Origin: Hypomyces perniciosus
Taxonomy: Eukaryota > Ascomycota > Sordariomycetes > Hypocreales > Hypocreaceae
Assembly (NCBI GenBank): GCA_008477525.1
Contig: SPDT01000006.1
Location: forward strand, 3,313,501-3,377,500
DNA: 64,000 bases
Direction of reading: 5' to 3'
Positions 19,108 through 33,570 of this stretch are shown here, piece by piece (position 1 is the stretch's first letter; each line of letters begins with the position of its first letter). A program made the translations under genes and the position numbers. A model generated the notes under the pieces. The model had not been told where the DNA came from and did not search any database. It was given only the letters and a program-made list of their open reading frames with translations.

Positions 19108-22100
19108 GACTTTTAGGGTATTAATCTTCTTACTTTCAACGCTTTATTAGACCCTTCGTTAAGAGGCCTAGATTTCAGTGGAATTGCTATAGAGTTGTCT
19201 AGGAGTGTTTAAGGTATTCTTTAGGTTCCCAGGAGTTATATTTTTCTTTATAGTTTTTCCACTTTACTAAATACTAGCATTTATTAGCTTCTATTCTTCT
19301 AGCTTTAATTTCCTTAACTTTATATTCTTCTTTAACTAGTAAAACCTTAATTAAGTCTATAATTAATCTATTTTTTTAATTTATTTTATAATACTTTTTT
19401 AAGTAGTAAAATATAAAATACTAGGTAAATCTAGATACTATTTAATAGTATAAGTTTATAAGTGACTTTTAAAATAACCTTTTTAACTAGGTAAAGTCTA
19501 AGTTTTTTAAAATTTAATTTATTGTTTAATTGTATTGTTTTAATATTTACAGTCTTTTTTCCTAGCGAATAACAGTATAGGTAGACTATATCTCCCTCTT
19601 TAAAGATTAGTCCTTTTAATCTATATTTATTAGTGTACTTTTTTATTCTTTTTTATATAAAGTAAAGGTATACCTGTATTTCTTTATATAACCGCTTTAT
19701 ATCTTCGGCTTTAATTTATGCTTTATTGATATATAGGCCTTTCTTTAGTGCTCTATATATATCTAGCGTAAAGCTGTAGTTAGCGTATATAGGGCTAAGT
19801 CCAGTTAACTCTGAAATGTCGCTGTTGTAGGACATTTATGCAATTAGTAGCTTCTCTACCTAATTGTCTTAATTAAAGTTAATATAACTTCTTAAATAAG
19901 CTTTAATAATCTAGTTAATATATTCTATCTAACCATTTATCTATAGGTAGTATATAGTATTAAACTTATAATTTATACTTAACTGGTTTATAAATACCTG
20001 CTAGAATTTAAATGTAAAGGTTAATTTTTAGTTAGAAACAATCTCGGCTAGAATTATATAATTGGCTGCGATAAATTGCAAGAATATATAAGTTAGTGTC
20101 TCTGTATTTATTGCTTTTTTATATAGAAAGAAGTAAAAGTATTTAATAAATTAGTCTATAATTACTAAAATACTATTATACTTGATCTTTAATCCTGGTT
20201 TAATAAATAATAGTAGTTTAATAATAAAGTCTAATAAGATTAACTTTTATAGTTATTCTGGTATTAGCAAGGGTTAAAGTTTACTATATGGTTTGTATTT
20301 TAAGGGTTTAACTATTCTATAAATTATATAGTAAGAAATAATATCTTACACTACTTTTTTAAGCCCTTAAAACTTAAAATACTTTCACACTTATTTGCAG
20401 GTTTTGCAAATACCCTTATATCTATATACTGGGTATTAATAAACTTTTATAATTATATTTTTCTAGAGTTTATCTAAAATCTAAATCTTTTTATTTCATT
20501 ATTAAGTTCCTTTATTATTAAACTCTATATCTTTTAAAAATCTATTATTATCTTAAGTAATATAATACTTTTTAATATATTAAAGTATAGTATTATTATT
20601 AGATATTTTATATATAGCTTAAAGTGCTATTTATTAATAGTATCCTTTAGGGGTTTATTTTAAGATCTGCCTAATATACTTGATCTTTCTTTAGTTATAA
20701 TCGGCTTATCTGCTAAGCGCGTCTGCTTATCTATTTTTAGATCCTTTTTAGTAGATTAGGATATAGTTGAATTCTAATAAGTATTCCGCATAGCGGATCT
20801 GCCTTTTAAAGAGTTATTAAACTATCGCGAAGTATATAATATTTTTATAGTTAATATATACCTTAACCTTATATATTACTCTTAATAGGTAATATTGCTA
20901 TTCCTTAAATGTAAGAATAATAGCGAGGAATTCTTTATTATATATTAGGTAGTTTAATTCTGCGCTATATAGTGCTTTAAAGTAGAAGGCAATAGGGTAT
21001 AGTTTACTGTTTTTATCCTTTTAATTAAATTAAGCTTTTACAGTAAAGTTAGAAGCATTTATTTCAACTTTTATTTCTTTAAATAAGTTAAATATAATAA
21101 ATACAGGTTTTTCTAAAATAAACTGCTTAAGTTTATTAAATGCGTCCTATATATCTAATGCCTATAAAATTTTTTAATCTTTTTTAGTAAGTTTATAGAG
21201 AGTCTGTATAATACTTTTATAATCTTTAATAAATTATCGGTAATAGTTAGTAAATTTTAAAAAGCTTTAGATTTCTTTAACTATTATAAATATAGGCCAG
21301 TCTTTTACTGCTTATACTTTTAATAGATCTATATAAATTTCTTTAAGGGTAATAATATACTTTAAGAAGGTAACTTTCTGTATATAGAATTTGCATTTCT
21401 TTAGTTTTATAAATAGTTTAGTATTTTATAGTGTCTGTAATACTTTATAGATATATACCTTATATTCTTTAAGGGTATCTGAGAAGATTAGGATATTATT
21501 TAAGTAAATAACTATAAAAATATTAAAGTACTTTTTTAATATATTATTAATTATCTTTTAGAATATTGCAGGGGCATTAGTAAAGCTAAAAGGTATAACT
21601 AGGTATTTAAATAAACTATACTTAGTTTAAAAGGCGGTTATCTATTTATATCCTTCCTTAATTCAGATAAGGTTATAAACGCCTTTAAGGTCTAGCGCTG
21701 TAAACCACTTCTTCCTATATAGTCTATCCTATAATTCTATAATTAACAGTAGTAGGGTTCTATCCTTAACAGTAGCTTTATTAAGCCGTTAATAGTCTAT
21801 AATTAACTGTAGTTTACCTCCTTTCTTTAATACAAATATAATAGGATAGCCTACTTCTAATAAAAAGGGTTAAATATACCCTTTAACTAATATATTATCT
21901 AAATAGTTATATAAGCTTTTAAGCTCTTTTTCGTTTAGATTATAAATCTTATAGAAGGTAATACTTGCATTGTCTTTAAGCTTAATTATATAGTCCTATT
22001 AACTGTATTCCAGTAATTTCATATTAAGTATTTCCTTAAACAGTTTATTATATTTCCAGTATTCTTTAAGGATATTCTATAACTGTTTTAGTAATACTGT

Positions 22101-25100
22101 CGTTTTAAGGCTTTTTATTTTAAGCATTTTGTTAATATTGTTAAATGCTTTCTGTAAAAAGGTAATTGTTCTTTGGATTTATTTATCCTTCCCCTTGCTT
22201 TATTTAAGTTTTATTTTTAGGTAGATTATTTCTGTAATTAAATTAAAGGTAACTTTCTTAATTCCTTTCTTTAGTATACCTAAGGGTTTTATACAGGATT
22301 TCTATCCTGCAGCTAAAGCCTTTTTAATAGTTCCAATCGCTAGGGAAGCTTTATTATTGCGCTAATAAAGCTGGCCGTTCTCCTAGTCGATATTAAGGTT
22401 ATTGCATTTCAACTAAAGATAACCGAGAATAATATTATACTTATCGATATTCACTATATTGCAAGGAATTACTCCTTTACGCTTAGCGATTTTAAGTTTA
22501 AGATAATTAATCTTTCGCTTAACCTATTTATTATTATATATAAAGGCTCCTCCTTTTGCTTAATAAAGTTAGTATAGTCTGGTTTTCTCTTTTTAAGGCA
22601 ACTATAGGCGATTTACAGTTATAGGTGTAATTAAATTGCCTATTGCTCTGCTGTCTATTAATATATATAGTTAATATCCTTTAACTATTATCTTTAATTT
22701 AAAATATAGTAAATCTTTATTGTTACTTTTATTGTTTAATATTTTAAGAGATATAATTTGTTAATTATTACCTTATAGCCCTTTTACAGGTAATGTTAGT
22801 TATTTTTAATTTTTCTCTTTTTGCGTAGATTTTGCAGTTAGTTAGGGTTCTTTAAAATAAATGCCACTTTCTCCTATTATAGGCAGTTCCTTTATAGGTA
22901 ATAAAGTTAAATTGGTTTTTATACAGCTCTTTTATAATCTAATTAATCTTTCTGTCCTTTAAAGTAGGTTTATACTTTATATACTTTTATATTTGCTATT
23001 TTTAGAGTTTTTTTTATAAGTAAGTAGTGTATTTATCTTTTTAATAGTATATATAGTCTGGCGATAAGTATAGGGTATTATTAGCTTATTATAAATGCTA
23101 ATCCTGCAACTTATTTCACTTATATATAATACACTTTAAGCTATTACACTTTAAATAGTATTATCGATTGTATTTAAACCTTTTATTATAGTAAAAGTAC
23201 TATTTTATTAATTTCTCCTGGTAATAGATATAATATCCTTTAGACTTGCATTCTTTAAGTCTTTATAGCTGATGATATTCCTTTAGGGTTTCGGTATCTG
23301 GTTCGATAATAATAATCTTAAGGTCTCGATACTATATAGTTATAATCTATTCTTTAAAAGTATTATAATCCCATACTTATTTTATAGAGTAGAACGGGAT
23401 TCTGATCGGGAATGCATTATATTTTACTTTCTCTCAAAAGTATACTATACACTTATATGCAATACAAGTGACCTAGGATATAGTATAGTGCTTTTTATAA
23501 GTGGGGTCATTTGCGGCGTAGTCTCTTTATATATAGAAATATATAGGTTTTTCGCGTATAGTTAAAGTAATTGGGATAGCTTTAACAGCTATCTCGTTAT
23601 TAGCTCCGTTTTGCGTATAAAGCTGTCTATACAGGTATAGGTTTAATCTGTTTTATTGTATACCTATAGTAACTTTTTTAATTAAGTTTAGGTAGTATTT
23701 ATTTAGCTTACCCTTAAGGTTACCGTTTATAGGTAATATGTTTTCTAGTTCTAAAAGTACAGCACTATATAGTAATAGTCTATATCGTAAAGGGTCGTTC
23801 TTATCTTTATTATTAAAGTCACTACTGCTAGTCTATCCTTTATTGCCTGCAGTAATTTAGTTAAAATATAGGTAATTAATTACAGCAATTATTTATTTAT
23901 TTAGGATACTGTTATCTCTATTTAACTCTATATAGCTAGGGTCTAGGTGTTGTTCTATTAAACTGTCTAAGTGTAGTAAATACCTGTTTACTCTATCCTC
24001 TCTAAAAATACTTTTAAGAGTCGAGGATCTAGGTCTTGATTGGTATCCCCTTTAGTTTATTATAGATATTTTTCTAAATCGTTTCAGGTACTATCTACTT
24101 TTATCTTTACTGGATTTATAAATAAGGCAGCTATTGTTATAGTATATAGTCCAGTTAAATAATATATAATTAATAGTTTTTAAAACTATATTAACCTTTT
24201 ATCCAAGTTCTAGTATAAACTTCTAGAGTTTATTAATTCTCGGCTTTTATAGGGCTTTATAGTCCCTCAAGAAGTATCCTAGCTTATTACAGTTATAACA
24301 GATAACCTTCGCCTTTCCCTTCTAAATAGCGTCTAGGTCTATTCAACTAGGTCTCTTATTATTAGAGCTGGCAATATATTCTTATTACTTCTTGCCTTAG
24401 TTTATATATCCTTAATACTTATAAACTTATCTAGATTACTATTATCCTTTCTTTATATTTAAGTAAAGTTTATAAAGTAAATTATCTATATTTATACATT
24501 TCTTAATAAACTCGGTAATGCCTTTATTGCGGGAGAATTTATAAGCTTCCCTTTTAACTTCCAGCTTAAATCTATTATAAAAGCATTTAATAAAAGTAGA
24601 GTTTCCCTATTTGACTTTAAAAGTATAATTCCTAAAATATATAGTATAGTTAAAGCATTTTCCTTTCTAGACTAAGTTTATAAGTTTATTTTCTATAGTG
24701 TATTCTTTATTAATATTATTAAAAACATTTTTCAGTTTTTCCTTAAACTAATTATAGCTAGCGAATATAAACTATATCTATTTATTGGCTTTACTTTTAT
24801 TATTAAAGAAATCCCTTTAAATAGGTTTAAACCACTTTAAAGTATTCCCTTTAAATCGCCTAGCAGCTAAGAGGACTTTATTAGTCTCTATATTAAGACT
24901 AGTTAAAAAGTAGGTGAAATAGTTGTATAGTTAAGTAAGGAATAGTTAAAGCGCTATAGTATTTCTATTAAAGTACTTAAAGGGTTATATCTTAAATGAC
25001 TCCTTTAAGTCCTTTAGAGGTTGGTTCCCTTTATAATTTAGTATAAAGTTTAGGTTAGGTGTAGGCGGCGCTTGATTCTGTAAGTCTATAATGGTCGCTT

Positions 25101-25413
25101 GCTGTTAGTGAATTATTTAATTAAGCCTAGCGTTTTCAGTAACTAAATACTAATAGCATTGCTCCTGTTCTATACAGTTGGATTCTATATATCGGAAGGC
25201 TTTTTCTATATAAATACAGAGTTATTCCATTTTATCGACTTTATCTTTATCTTCGCTTCTACTTATATTGTTATCTCTATTATTATCCTGCCCCTAGCGA
25301 GGAGGCGGAACAGAGGGTAGAGTATTAGGATTATTAGAAGAGGATACTGCAGCGGATATATTTACAATATTACTTAGGATTCTTAGTGGCCTTTTAAACA
25401 AGAGTTGTTAATG

Positions 25414-25819
25414 TATAACAATCCAGGTTAATTCTTAAAGGATAAACCAAAGTTTGTGGGTTTATATTGACAGAGAGGTTAAGGATAAATACCAAGCAGG
25501 GTAATATAGTCACGATTCTGTAAAACAGGCAGTTCTAGTAATTGCAATTATTAACAACTATTTAAGTAACTATACTAAATAAATAACAAGCCAGTTATAT
25601 ATATATAAAGGAAATCTATATATAATTACTAATATTCCAGTAAGCGTTACTGCAATTACTGTAATAGTACAGTAATCGAGTAAGTAATTACACTTTTTAG
25701 TGTAGTAAGCGTTTAAGTAATTACTCTTAGCGCGGTAATTACTTTTTAGTGATTGGTCAGTGTAACCGATATTCTCCCATGCCCCCGTAACCTGGTCTTC
25801 GACATGGTCGGGTCATGAC

Positions 25820-25820
<1 letters not shown>
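25414..25820 (-). repeat. Gypsy-B 5' LTR (right end)
   Basis: This 407-bp LTR pairs with 18084-18490 and is more heavily C-to-T/G-to-A mutated. It is followed by the taata target duplication. Confidence 0.8.
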
Positions 25821-25861
<41 letters not shown>

Positions 25862-25862
25862 T
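25821..25862 (+). repeat. TAA microsatellite
   Basis: About 13 consecutive TAA units lie immediately after the Gypsy-B right LTR. The run includes the apparent TSD, so the TSD match could partly reflect the microsatellite. Confidence 0.85.
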
Positions 25863-26409
25863 CCTATTAATATCTTATAGTAAAAGGCCACTAATCCCAG
25901 TAAGGTAAAAGGATATACTATACAAGGTTTAACAATAGTATTACTAATAAATATATAAGCTCCCCTATATAATATTTTATTGCCTTAAAGGTTATAGTTT
26001 TCCAGCTTTACTCCTATTAGCAGGTTAAAGAGATACGCGAATCTTGCGTAAATATAATTAATAGTATAACGCTTTATTTACTTTTACATTTACCTATATT
26101 CAAAACTTTAATAAATTACTGCCACTTTTACCTATAAATATATTTAACCTATATATTAAATTATAATATACTCTATACTTTTTTATTAATAAAAAGTCTA
26201 TAGTTAAATTGCAGATAATAGCTTATATTAATTCAAAATTTCAAGAGATTTTCCTTTAATATTAAAATAAATATTTTAAGGGTTATAGTATTTTATTATT
26301 AAGCGACTTTTACTAGTTGCCTTTAATTATAGAGAAGCCCCTTTATAATAACTTTAACCTGCACAATAAAGTTAAACTTATTAACTAGAATATTTATTAT
26401 TTACTTAAT
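25863..26409. other. RIPed spacer between Gypsy-B and Gypsy-C
   Basis: AT-rich, TpA-rich sequence with no element or gene that I can assign. Confidence 0.45.
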
Positions 26410-26414
26410 ATAAC

Positions 26415-26576
26415 TGTCACGGCACTAAACCTGCCCTCTAATAACTTATCAGCATCACGTATATCCTTATATAATGACTTGGTCCTATACCTTTAAACCA
26501 TATTCTTATAGCTTCTTGCCTTATTTAAGGCACAATAAAGATATTACCTTAACCTGCTGTTCCATATACCGTAATA
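26415..26576 (+). repeat. Gypsy-C 5' LTR
   Basis: A 162-bp LTR, strongly RIPed compared with the right-hand copy. Confidence 0.85.
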
Positions 26577-29500
26577 GTTTATGCCTTCCTATAACGACTG
26601 CGCCATTACCCCTAGCCCTTAACCCTGCCTAAAAAGAATTAATGAAGTCGCTGACGGCCTAGTTGCAATACTATAAAAAGCCCTATATCTTACAGGAAAT
26701 TCACTAATCCCTAACTATAGCGAGACCTTAAACCTAAAAGCCTATATCCTTACAGTAAAGAATACACCTTAGCCTAGCTCTTTAGCCTATACTTAATTCC
26801 TTAGCCTATATTTAACCTAAAAATACTAAAATAAAAATAAAAGGCATAGAAGGGGACTTTAATTAGAAAGCAAGGCTCGCTAATTATTTCCGCGACTAGC
26901 TTTATATCTATACTATCCTAAAAGCTTATAATAACAATCATAACCTAACCTTATAGCTTCAAGTACTAAAACTCGAGTAATTCTTTAATATTATCTTTAA
27001 CTACTTCCAGAACTAAAAGTATAACTTTAATATAGCCTTAGAATAAAAGGAGTCTAAAAATACCGCTATTATCGAAAACCTAAAGCTCGCTTAATATAAA
27101 GTCTAAAGTTAAAGCGATATAATCAATAAGTTTATTAAAGCTAAAAGTAATAATATTTTAAGGCATTAGACTAATAACTTTAAAGATAAATTTGATATTA
27201 AGGATAAAGATATAAAAACCTATTAGTAGAAGTATATAAACTAGCGTTCTATTATACTGTATAATATTATAATTAATGCCAAGTACTTTAATACCCCTTA
27301 TAAACATATCCTTTATATTAGCAGCTAACTAAATAGTAATATTTATAATTTAATATAAAAGGCATTTAACTATAGTATAATAAAAAAGGATAATTATATA
27401 ATATAAAAATAAAGAAGTAGTAAGACTTTTATTAAATTTTTAGACTTACAGTATAAAACTCTTAACCTTTTATAATCTACTGCCTAAAAGTTTAATACCT
27501 ACTATATAGCAAATAAGCCATTTTAGAACTTTATTACCGAGTTCTATAAACTGGCAGCCTAAGCTGGTAAAACTAATGCCTAAAAGGTTAATGCCCTTTA
27601 CCTTAAAGTATTTAAAGAGATAGCTGCCGCCTTTACTAATAAAAGCAATAAGCCTATAAGCAAAGACAACTAATCTGCTTAAAGAACTTTTAGTTAGAAA
27701 GTTTACAATAACCTCAAAGAGTAGGCCTATTACACTAAACTTAAAGGCAACTGTAAGTTTAAGAAGCTAAATAGCAACTATACCCTTTAATAAGCCCTGC
27801 CTTAAAATAAATTAAACCCTTTAAAGTAAAAAGATATAAACAATCCTATATAGTTAAATACTATATCCCTTACCTTATAATACAAAAAATACTAATAACT
27901 CTATAACCTATACTACTACTATAGCGGCTAATATATAGTCAGTAACTGTATAGAAAAGCAGAAAGCTAACACTATAAGACTTTAAACCCTATAGGGATAT
28001 AGTAGCGGCTTCCCAGGATATAGAATATATTAAGGCAATAGCACTATAGCGCCTTAAGGCAGGGTATATATCCTAAGCTAGGGAAAAGGTATACCAGCAC
28101 TATAAGTTCCTATTCCCTAGTTCCTGCAGTACTAGCACTTCCCAACTTAAAAAAATAACCTATTATATTACAGGAACCTATTCCTATACTATATCGATAA
28201 GACCGGCTTTGTCAAAGGATTAGTTACCTCTAGCGATATACTCGCCTATAAAGATATAACTCTTAACATAGGAAGGCAGGGAAAAGAGTAATTTCCTAAT
28301 AATATCACGTTAAGAAGCGCAATAAAATATTAAAATAGCCTATAAACCCAATACCTCTATAAATACAATAAATTATTATTAATAACAGACTATTAATTTT
28401 AAATACTATAAATAGTAAATTATTACTTATCTATATTATATTATTCCTCGCGCACTTACTAGTAACTATACTAACCTTTATTAATAGTAGCTGCTTAGTA
28501 TAAGGCTTTACAGACTAGCATTTTCTCTGAAAGTCTTAAATCCCAATAATATAATTGCCTAAACTAAGGAGCTTTATTTTAACTAATAGCAAAGCAGCAG
28601 TATAGTTTATTAACTATATAATCCTAGATATAGGAATAGGGGAATATAGAGAGCTATATATATTTTTTATTACTAATCTCTTAAATTAAAACCCCTTTAT
28701 CTTTAGAATGCTATAGCTATAGCAATATAATCCTAATATCGACTAGCTTATATTAACAATTACCTTTAACTTACAATATTATTTAATAAATTATTGCCCT
28801 TAAACCTATACTATATTAACAATTCCTAGCCTAATAACTATTCTATATAATATTAATATCCTAGGTAAACCTTTAAAGTTAATACTTTATACTACTAGCA
28901 AGAAATAAAATAATATATTAAAAAGGATAAAAAAGAAGGTTAAGAAGAAAGTTAGGTTTTAAGCTTATATTAAAAGTATACTAGAAGAAATAATGCCTTA
29001 ATAGGGAGAAAAGGACCTATATATTAACCTTATATTAACACTAAAGCAAAATCACTACTGCATTTATTGACCTAATAACTGTAAAGGACTAGAGACTAGA
29101 GTATAGATAATACTAAACAAGCCCTTAACACTAATTTTAATAATACCTATAGCTGGTAGCCGTTAATATCTATACTAATATAACCTAGTATAACTCCTTA
29201 AATTAAATATACTAATACCTAATAAGCCTGCAGCGGTAGCGCTATATAAGTAACCTAACCTAATAGATATCTGAATATCTGCTGCAATATTATTTATCTA
29301 GTTCTATAAAAACCTATTTACCTAATATATAAAACTAACTTAGGCAAACTTAGCAGAAAATATATAGGAATAGGAATATAAAATATACCGACTATTAAAG
29401 CTTAATAAGGATACCTTTATAAGCGTGTTATAAAGATAGGGCAGCTTTATAGCAGTATAAGTATTATTCCCTATAGCTTTCTACAATTTCCTTGTATACT

Positions 29501-32500
29501 GCTATAGCAGAAAGTACCTTTAAAGGATATTAAAATCTAATATCGACAAGTTTATAAAAGTAAAGCTAGAACTGACAGAAAATAATATTTAAAAGAAACT
29601 TCTTAACTAGCTATAAAATAAAATTATCAGCTTCCTCCTATAACTAGTAAATAAGCTTCCCCTTAAAAAATTATAAAACTAGAAAATCGAGCTTCTACTA
29701 AGGAAAGAACCACTATATTAGAAAAACCGCCTAATATCACTAAGCGAACTCTAGGTTATAAGAAAATAGCTAGATAAAAACCTAGCTAAAGGATTTATTA
29801 AAGAATCTAGAGTAAAATATACTGCCCCCCTGCTCTTTACTATAAAACCTAAAAAAGGCGTCTGTATTTATTAAAACTACTAAAGCCTTAATAATATTAC
29901 TATAAAGAATCGCTACCTATTGCCGCTAATCCAGGAAATATTAAATGCTCTATATAATATTAGATTTTATACTAAGCTGGATATAATAGCCGCCTTTAAT
30001 AAACTTAAAATCGCAAAGGGATATAAATAAAAGACAGCTTTTATAACCCAGTTCAGGCTATTCAAAACCTTTATTATACCCTTTAATCTTTATAATACCC
30101 CAGCCTCTTTCCAATACTATATTAACTATACTTTATATAATTTACTTAATAAGATTTATATAGCCTACTTTAATAATATCTTAATCTATTTAGCTACATA
30201 AAAGGAATACTGATAATATATATAAAAAGTTATAAATTAATTAATTAATGCAGGTCTTTAAGTCGATACTAAAAAATGCAAATTCGAGACAATAAGAATA
30301 AAATACTTTAGCCTAATTATTACAAGCAATAACATTAAAATAGACCCTGAGAAAGTAGCTGCGATTATAAGTTAAAAGAGACCCTTAAACCTCCGCGAAC
30401 TTTAACGCTTCTTAAACTTCGCGAATTTCTATTAGCAGTTTATTAAAGACTTCTCTAATATCTGTAAACCTTTAAATAGCCTTTTAAAAAAAAATATACT
30501 ATAGAATTAAACAAAACTTTATACTGCTGTATTTGACTATCTTAAAACCTAATTTATAACCGCCTTAATCCTTGCCTTTTTTAACTATAATAAAAAGACA
30601 GTCTTAAAAATAAATACCTTAAATTAAGTATTTGGTGGTATTCTCTCCTAGTATAATAAAAATAGTGTTTTGCGATTAATAGTATACTTTTTATTAAGGC
30701 ATTTACCCGCTAAATGCAATTATAAGATTTATAATAAAGAACTTCTAGCTATTATTAAATTATTAGAAAAATAACGCCTTAAACTTTAAAGTATAGAAAA
30801 TAAATTCGAGATTATTATAAACTATAAAAACCTAGAATATTTTATAACTACTAAAGTATTAAATTAAAGATAAATCTGCTAATCTAAATTCTTATCCTAG
30901 TATAATTTCTAGATTATTTATTAGCCTAAGTCGAAAGTAGTAAGGTTTAATATATTAAACAGGAGATTTTAAGATATCCTAGTAAAGTTAGATTAAGACA
31001 ATAGCCGATTAAAAGAAAGAAAGAGAACCTTACTCCTAAAAAGCCGCTTTAACCCTTATACCTATACCGACATTATAGGAGGTATAAACAATAAAAACCT
31101 ATTTACTGTAATAACTAGTACTTTAATCCTAGACTTAGAGATATCGATTAATAGAATAATCGATAAAGCCTATAAAATATTAAATATAGCGAGTATTATA
31201 ATATAGGCGCTCTAAGACCCAGCCATTTAATAATAGCCTAAAAGCATTTAAGGTAACTTAAAGGCAGTAATGCAAGACTTTTAAATCTGCAGTAACCAAA
31301 TATATTACTGGGAATAACTTTTCCTCCCGCTAATAAATAAAGTAAAGATATAAGTTATATACTGAATACACTCTTTTAGGCTAAAGGGATACTTAGGATA
31401 AATAAAAACACTAAACCTCTTTAATTGTATATACTAGTAGCTATAAATATCAGTTAATATTAACACTTTTATTAAAGGTTATAACCTATGCTTTTAAATG
31501 AAGTTAAGTAGGTCTGCTCCCCTAAGATTCTTAAAACTATTGCCAGTACTATTCCAGGCCTAAAGTAATATTTTAGTAAACTATATTATACTACTGCCTA
31601 ACTATAACTAGCAAAGCTTAGTCTATAAAAATATCTTTATAGTAGTATACCGCTTAATAAAGATATACTACTTTATCGCTACCTGTATATTTAATGCCGA
31701 AAAACTTGCCAATACCTTTATCTCACGCATCTATACCTTATATAAAGCCCCAGAAATAATTATATTAGACCAGGGTACCTAGTTTATATTTAAATTCTAG
31801 AAGCAGTTATCCCAATAATTTAAAATTCACCTTAAACATTCCTTAGCCTACTATTTAGAAACTAATAGCTAGACTAAACAGTTAAATATAGGGGTAGAGC
31901 AGTATTTTAGGCAGTTTATAAGTTTTTACTAGAATAATTAAGTAAATTAGTTGCTATTTGCAGAGTTTGCCTAGAATAACTAAATATCCAAGATAATAAG
32001 AACCTCGCTATTCTTTATAAATTACAGTTTTTACCTGCGCCTAAAAGTTAAGCCTTTAAACCCCTGCCCGCTAAACCTATCTATCGCCTAAAAGAGGAGT
32101 TTCTATAAAGCAAACACTATAACCGAGCATTTCCAATAAATCCTAGACTAACTAAAAGCCTTTACAGTATAATTAATTACCTAATACAAGGCCGCAGCCA
32201 ATATATTAAAAAAGGACTTATACTGATTCGCAGTTAGTGAAAAGGTATAGTTAAAGACTGAATACTTTAAAATAAACCGCCTAATAAAGAAAAGAGACAA
32301 TAAATAGGTAGGCCTATATAAAATCTTTAATATATACCCCTGAGCTTGCCGACTTAAACTCCCTAACTGCATCCACATTTTCCCTATATTCTATAACTCT
32401 CTCCTTAGACTACTAGCAGTCAATAAAGCAGGCTAATGGATATATCTGCCGGGATAAGACGCTATTAATAAGCGAGAGAATAAGAATATGCGGGGACGAG

Positions 32501-32856
32501 TCCTTAAAAGAGATAACGAGACGAATAAAGTAGTGGAAAAGTGGGAATTCGATAAGATCCTCGACTACTATAATAAGGATAGCCTATACTATCATATAGC
32601 CTAGAAACACCACGCACTAAGCTGGCAACCCGCAAAAGATCTAAAAGGATAAAACGCTGCCCTCTTAGAATACTATATAAAAAACCCCGATAAGCCCGGC
32701 CTGCCTGCCTGGGTTAAGAAGAGGAAGATAACCGACTAGCCAGACCCGCGACGCAGCAGCCACTTACAACAGAATTAATATAATAGGAGGATTAGAATAT
32801 ATATAGTCTTGGAATAGCCATTTAAGGGCAAATGGAGTTTGAAAAGGGGGGGGTAC

Positions 32857-33018
32857 TGTCACGGCACTAAACCTGCCCTCTGATGACTCATCAGCATCAC
32901 GTGCGTCCTCACGTGATGACTTGGTCCTACACCTTCAAACCACATTCTCATAGCTTCTTGCCTTATTCAAGGCACAACAAAGATATTACCTTGACCCGCT
33001 GTTCCGTGTGCCGTGATA
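32857..33018 (+). repeat. Gypsy-C 3' LTR
   Basis: A 162-bp LTR retaining most CpA sites (for example CAGCATCACGTGCG, where the 5' LTR has TpA). It ends ...GTGATA before the ataac duplication. Confidence 0.85.
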
Positions 33019-33023
33019 ATAAC

Positions 33024-33570
33024 TATTAAATTATAGTAAATAGTATACTAATAAAGTAATAGTTTAGCGTTATTTTATTTAGTATTATAGGGACTATAAT
33101 ATAATCGGCTAATAATTAAAAATTAGTAATTCCTTTATATATAGGTTTAAGCTATATTATTAATAATAGAAGTTACTATATTTAACAATTCTATTTACAT
33201 TGATCTACTTAATATATAAATACGCTAATATAATATTAAATATATAGAAAAGCTGCACTAGCCATATATATATATTTTTACTATTAATACTAGGCCCAGT
33301 ACCTATAAAGCAGACTCTTTTATTATAGGAAATCTCAATTAACTACTTTATTATTATATTAGCATTTATATAATATTAACAAAAAACATTTAAATATCTA
33401 TTAGATTAATAAATAAAGCAATAGGCAAGGTCTATAATATTATATAAAATAATAATATTAAAGATCTTTATATATAATATCTAACTATTATTTTTATATA
33501 GTTTAATTAATATAATAGACTTATATATTTTAATAATCTTTCTTTATATACTATTATCCTTATTTTCCGC
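33024..33570. other. AT-rich RIPed spacer
   Basis: No recognisable element or gene. Composition switches to normal at about 33570. Confidence 0.45.

Larger units (their letters stand above)
18084..25820 (-). mobile_element. Gypsy-B, full-length LTR retrotransposon (RIPed)
   Basis: Two 407-bp LTRs (18084-18490 and 25414-25820) begin TGTGACGATCC/TATAACAATCC and end GGGTCATGACA. They are flanked by taata on both sides (18079-18083, 25821-25825). The element runs on the minus strand: a polypurine tract, read as CCCCCTCCCG on plus, touches the left LTR. On minus, a zinc knuckle CYNCNKLGYFLRDY (His and last Cys turned to Tyr) lies at 24305-24255. An RT stretch KKGGKLQLIIDYQRLNKATV lies near 21840-21770. 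Its ORFs are full of stops. It is Ty3/Gypsy by RT type, about 7.7 kb long and inactive. Confidence 0.82.
26415..33018 (+). mobile_element. Gypsy-C, full-length chromovirus-type retrotransposon
   Basis: LTRs of 162 bp (26415-26576, 32857-33018) start TGTCACGGCAC. The element is flanked by ataac on both sides (26410-26414 and 33019-33023). A polypurine tract GAAAAGGGGGGGG (32841-32853) sits before the right LTR. Relics in order: gag about 26840-28100; RT about 29870-30500, with NITIKNRYLLPLI and the YFDD box read as AYFNNILIY at ~30162-30192; RNase H about 30600-30850; integrase about 31100-32100; and a C-terminal chromodomain at ~32529-32720 (KWEFDKILDYYNKD, then SWQPAKDLKG). Internal stops are abundant, so it is inactive. 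A second copy begins at 59164. Chromodomains of such elements are known to target insertion to heterochromatin. Confidence 0.85.
9131..33570. other. RIP-degraded repeat block 1
   Basis: Nearly all DNA here is made of TpA-rich, CpA-poor sequence in which retrotransposon codons for Gln, Arg and Trp have become stops on both strands. This is the known outcome of repeat-induced point mutation in ascomycetes. Recognisable elements are listed separately. Stretches with fewer such changes (11876-12455, ~15060-17717, 18084-19120, ~32400-33018) are noted individually. Confidence 0.85.

Noticed and set aside
32181..32378. Minus-strand 65-codon ORF
   Set aside because: It lies antisense to degraded Gypsy-C integrase and reflects AT-rich composition.
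9131..33570. AT-rich block as mitochondrial or centromeric DNA
   Set aside because: The mutation spectrum (CpA to TpA on both strands of recognisable Gypsy pol genes) and paired LTRs with TSDs identify RIPed transposons. A centromeric location cannot be judged from one window.
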